A stretch of DNA of 64,000 bases from Zelopaecilomyces penicillatus (taxonomy: Eukaryota > Ascomycota > Sordariomycetes > Hypocreales > Pseudodiploosporaceae). Shown here piece by piece: positions 60,668 through 64,000 of the stretch (positions within the stretch are counted from its first letter, which is position 1; every line of letters begins with the position of its first letter). The notes under the pieces are model-generated. The model did not search any database, had not been told where the DNA came from, and worked only from the letters and a program-made list of their open reading frames with translations. The stretch covers positions 1,488,001 to 1,552,000 of the forward strand of contig VCCP01000004.1 in the NCBI GenBank assembly GCA_005765155.1. Direction: 5' to 3'. The position numbers and the translations under genes are program-made.

Positions 60668-61804
60668 TCAAAACGGATCGTCCAAATCCATGCCTCCAGC
60701 CGTCTGCGCCAATGCTGCCGCTGCTGGCATCTTCCTGTCGTCCTTGTCTTCAGCCACAAAGACGCCCAACCCGGAGAAGGTTTCAAAGAGAGCTCGCGTC
60801 AGGTACTCGTCGGGACTGTATCCGCCCACAGTGTAGTCATGCTTCTTACGCGTCACATCGAGCCACTCACTAGTATAGCTGCTGAGCCTCTCTTCGGCCA
60901 GATCAATCCTGCTTGGTGCAAGATCGAGACCACCAAAGGGATCATATGCCTTGTTTTCGGCTACGGCAGGGCCTCGCTTATCGCGGAGACCGCGAATGGA
61001 GAGACCTGCACCGCCGCTACCTGCCAGGGCACCGCCATCGAGGTGAGCACCGTCGCGCCGCTGCTGGCCGCGCTTCTTGAGCATGATCTTGTTGAAGGTC
61101 TCTGTGCCGTGACCGTCCTCAGCACTCTGTAAGGAATTGAGCATCTCCTCGCGGAAGCGGACTGCGTTTGCTTTTTCTTCAGCTTCCTCCTTGATATCTT
61201 GCAGACGGCGCTGGCGGGCGGTTTCCTTTTCGGAGGCCAAGCGCTTCTGTCGGGACTCGTCACTCTCGCGCGCGAGCTTCCGGTTACGCTCAATCTCGGC
61301 TTTGTGTTTGGCCTCCCACTCCATCAGCTGGCTCTCTGCTTTGCGCTTAGCATCGTCGTTGCCGTTGACGAGGTCGTCGGTCAGGCACTCGACCATGTAC
61401 AGGTAGTCGTTGTACGACTCTAGCGAATCGAAATCATCCTCCGCCTTGTTGAAGACAGCGGCGACTCGGCGACGGATATCAACCTCGCGCTCGACTTGCA
61501 GGTCGCCAAAGAAGGCGGCCTTGAAGCCTCTCAGGCGCAGCGTTTTGTGGCAACCAGCATAAGGGCACTGGTTGGGCCCATCTTTGAAGATGCGTTCGAC
61601 ACACGTCTTGCACATGCGATGGTAGCACTCGGTATTGATGCGGAATTCCATGTCTTTATTGAAGTATCGCGTCGTCTTGCACACGGGACATGCCTCATCC
61701 TGCTCTGACGCTGGTGGAGCGGGCGCTGAGACAAACGCAGAGCTCGAGAGGGTGGCTGCGCACTGCAACACGGCGCCGCTGCTGCCGCCCGCCAGTCGCG
61801 ACAT
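60668..61804 (-). CDS. tfb3: TFIIH/CAK assembly factor Tfb3 (MAT1)
   Basis: 378 residues, no intron. The RING finger at about 39-86 (CPVCKTTRYFNKDMEFRINT, CYHRMCKTC, CPYAGC) and the following LRLRGFKAAFFGDLQVEREVDIRRRV block identify Tfb3/MAT1, which holds the CDK-activating kinase on TFIIH. A long charged coiled coil runs from about 150 to 245, and a hydrophobic C-terminal region (YTVGGYSPDEYLTRALFETF) corresponds to the part that activates the cyclin-kinase pair. Length agrees with fungal members. Nuclear. Divergent from nudC. Confidence 0.93.
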   Translation of the reverse strand: MSRLAGGSSGAVLQCAATLSSSAFVSAPAPPASEQDEACPVCKTTRYFNKDMEFRINTECYHRMCKTCVERIFKDGPNQCPYAGCHKTLRLRGFKAAFFGDLQVEREVDIRRRVAAVFNKAEDDFDSLESYNDYLYMVECLTDDLVNGNDDAKRKAESQLMEWEAKHKAEIERNRKLARESDESRQKRLASEKETARQRRLQDIKEEAEEKANAVRFREEMLNSLQSAEDGHGTETFNKIMLKKRGQQRRDGAHLDGGALAGSGGAGLSIRGLRDKRGPAVAENKAYDPFGGLDLAPSRIDLAEERLSSYTSEWLDVTRKKHDYTVGGYSPDEYLTRALFETFSGLGVFVAEDKDDRKMPAAAALAQTAGGMDLDDPF

Positions 61805-62341
61805 GGTGAAAGCTTGCGGGAGGGATTCCGAGTACTGTTGCTGTTTGTTTCTGCGGGTGCGGATGCGTTGTGGTTGGGACGAGACAGAACTGTGTGTTGC
61901 GGAAGCTGAGATGGCGGTAGAGGCACCACCCCTGTGCCGCTCTGGAGGGGATCGATTTGCGGACGCGCGCGCAGAGCAGCAGGGCGGCGAGTGGAAGGGA
62001 GGGAGAGTTGCAGGAATTTATGTTGAAGGTTGAAGATGCGAGAGCTATGCTGTTTCGACAGTTGACCCTACCAGTTGCTGGTTTGGCCAACCTCGCTCAA
62101 TTGCTGACAGGGATCGATTTGTAAGATGCCTTGAGGGACCTCTATAGCCATCCCCCCCAGCACATTCTGTCTGTATTACGCCTTGCAGTTATAGAGGGCA
62201 GTCACTGTCTGCGCCTAGCTGCCGCTAAAACTATTTGCCCCTCCATCAATTCCGCCGAGGACGAAACATTCATCCCACCTCCTTGAACAAGCAACGCGCT
62301 CTAAACAATCCTACCATATTGCTCCTCGCCTCGATCTCGCC
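61805..62341. other. Divergent promoter region (tfb3 / nudC)
   Basis: 537 bases between two housekeeping start codons, so both promoters lie here. CG-rich near tfb3, AT-richer near nudC. No clear TATA. Confidence 0.6.
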
Positions 62342-63285
62342 ATGGCCGACAAAGGTGCGTCTTGAATATGCTAATAAAGAGGAAGCTCGGTCCTTCATCC
62401 CATCACAGAATAACCTCGCCGTGTACACCAAAAGTTCTGTGCAGACAGCTGTCTCTGTCAAGTCAACCCCTCTAGCCCCCTCCCCAATGCTCACAAAATC
62501 GCATACATCACCACGCTCACTCACAAAGGTTAAGGGGGGGCAGACTAGCTAGCTAACGTAGTGCCCTTCCATCTAGAACCAAGTCCCACTGAGACCGCAG
62601 CGGCTCGCGCAAAGGAAGCCGAGGAGCAGGCCGCGCTGCCATACAAGTGGACCCAGACAATCGGCGAGCTAGATCTCTCCTTTACCGTCCCTGGAAACTA
62701 CAAGTCGCGAGACCTCGTCATTGAAATCAAGAAGGAGAAGCTCGTTGCGGGTGTCAAGGGCCAAGACCCGATCATAAGTGTACATCAAACCCCAGTAACG
62801 CCCATCGCTCCCATTCCCAAAAAAAAAAAAGCCATCCGATAGCTATGTTCCCCGGTTCCCCGATTCAATGGAAGAAGTTATATATGATCCACCACAGCAT
62901 GGGCTAACAACTACACTCTGTGTTCAAACAATAGGGCGACCTTCCTCACCCGATCCGGACCGACGACTCAACCTGGACCCTCTCCTCCAACGCCGACGGC
63001 ACAAAGTCCGTTGAGATCCATCTAGACAAGGTCAACAAGATGGAGTGGTGGGCGCATGTCGTCACCAGTGCCCCGACTATCGACGTCACCAAGATCCAGC
63101 CTGAGTCCTCAAAACTCTCCGACCTTGACGGCGAGACGAGAGGCATGGTCGAGAAGATGATGTTCGACCAGAGACAGAAGGAGAAGGGCCTGCCCAGCTC
63201 CGACGAGCAGAAGAAGATGGATATCCTTAAGAAGTTCCAGGAGCAACACCCCGAGATGGATTTTAGCAAGGCCAAGGTGCAGTAA
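62342..63285 (+). CDS. nudC: Nuclear movement protein NudC (CS domain)
   Basis: Hsp90 co-chaperone-like protein needed for dynein-dependent nuclear migration in hyphae. Exons are 62342-62354, 62562-62779 and 62935-63285, giving 193 residues. The CS/p23-like fold spans about 28-115 (YKWTQTIGELDLSFTVP, DLVIEIKKEKLVAGVKGQ, DSTWTL). The highly conserved block NKMEWWAHVV..APTIDVTKIQPE and the tail KLSDLDGETRGMVEKMMFDQ to the end are near-invariant in fungal NudC. The second exon could instead begin at 62577, five codons later; both acceptors keep the frame. Cytosolic. Confidence 0.93.
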
Positions 63286-63379
63286 GCCGTCGTATACCTC
63301 GAAGCGCGTGGAGTAGGCGCCCGGGACAATTATTAAAAAAAAAAAAGATATCAAGCCATAGACAATGAATGCCCTTTCA

Positions 63380-64000
63380 TCATCTCGATTCCAGTGTGAT
63401 GGCAGCTCGCTCCAAAAATGCGTTAAAGTCCCTGACTTGGTTCAGCATTCCACCGGTGAAGCTCGACGAACTAGCTTGCTCTGATACCTGAGCCACCAGC
63501 AGCTCAAGGTTGGCAAGTTCCGACTCCTTCTGCACTGCTCGCGAAAGCTCTGGCGCTTCACGGGCTTGTTCAACCACAAGGTCAACATTATGCATGAGCG
63601 TAGACGCATCAAGACAATGCTGCGATGTACAAGTCAGCATTGATATTCACACTCTCTTGTAGAACTGCCGTATCGTTTTGTCTTTTTTCTTACCTTGGAC
63701 TGTTTGGTATCGGCTTCGTGCTTGATTCTGACGGCGTCCATTCGTAGAGCGACCTGTTCCCTCTCACTTTTTATACGAATGATTTCTTCTCGCAAAGCCA
63801 ATTTTTCCCTTTGCACGTGGCGAACTCGCTTCCTTAGAGAATGCCAGTGATTCAAATGTATAACCTATTTGCGAATATCAGCCTCTCAGTATCCCTATAG
63901 TGTGAAGATTATTGTATCCCTTCACGCCCCCCAGACGGGCCAAACTCACATGTTGAAGTAACCGAGAATTAAGCTCTTCCCTATACGCCTCGATAGCTCT
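63380..64000 (-). CDS. Probable inner kinetochore subunit CENP-U/Ame1, C-terminal part
   Basis: The gene enters from the right edge; the last 153 residues are visible in three exons: 63950-64000, 63694-63864 and 63380-63619, all joining in frame. The region is a long coiled coil (AYREELNSRLLQHVIHLNHW, then RVRHVQREKLALREEIIRIK and REQVALRMDAVRIKHEADTK), a pattern I associate with the fungal CENP-U/Ame1 (Mis17) family of the Sim4/COMA kinetochore complex. The N-terminal half, which often has AT-hook-like and disordered parts, is outside the window. Convergent with nudC, 94 bases apart. Family assignment is moderate, coding status is sure. Confidence 0.7.

Overview
This window comes from the nuclear genome of a filamentous ascomycete, most probably a member of Hypocreales (Sordariomycetes). 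The evidence is many short introns of 50 to 200 bases with GT..AG ends and CTRAY-type branch sites, a fungal Zn2Cys6 regulator, intron-bearing tRNA and ribosomal protein genes, and a xylitol dehydrogenase whose sequence resembles the Trichoderma reesei type as I remember it. No genus can be named from the sequence alone. There is no bacterial operon structure, and I see no intact transposon, virus or CRISPR array.

Left part, 1 to 12.6 kb: a short-chain dehydrogenase cut by the window edge; a NUDT15-like Nudix hydrolase; a UVRAG/Vps38-type subunit of the class III PI3-kinase complex; an RTC1/WDR24-type SEA/GATOR2 subunit (largest gene, no intron); the exon junction protein Y14; ribosomal protein eS30 in four exons; and tRNA-Lys(TTT). 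These are mostly housekeeping genes.

Middle, 12.6 to 49.8 kb: gene-poor and more accessory. An 8.3 kb stretch holds only one tRNA-Trp-like gene, which carries an odd 57-base insertion with spliceosomal-intron features. It is followed by a 1,057-residue disordered protein with a conserved-looking Cys-rich C-terminus, a small unknown coiled-coil protein, a Zn2Cys6 regulator facing a phytanoyl-CoA-dioxygenase-type enzyme tail to tail, a sulfotransferase-like P-loop protein, xylitol dehydrogenase, a four-pass MARVEL protein, an 88-residue secreted repeat protein, Cmc1 (twin CX9C) and a BCS1-like AAA ATPase.

Right part, 49.8 to 64 kb: compact and housekeeping again. A disordered protein with a hydrophobic tail, Utp11 (rRNA processing), mitochondrial aspartyl-tRNA synthetase, an AP180/CALM-type endocytic adaptor, Tfb3/MAT1 of TFIIH, NudC, and the C-terminal part of a probable CENP-U/Ame1 kinetochore subunit cut by the right edge.

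The genes do not form one pathway. Themes shared by several are mitochondrial biogenesis (Cmc1, MSD1, possibly the BCS1-like ATPase), membrane traffic and nutrient signalling (Vps38, RTC1, AP180) and RNA metabolism (Y14, eS30, Utp11, Tfb3). The regulator/dioxygenase pair is the only local grouping that suggests co-function. Exon borders were worked out by eye from splice signals and reading-frame continuity.
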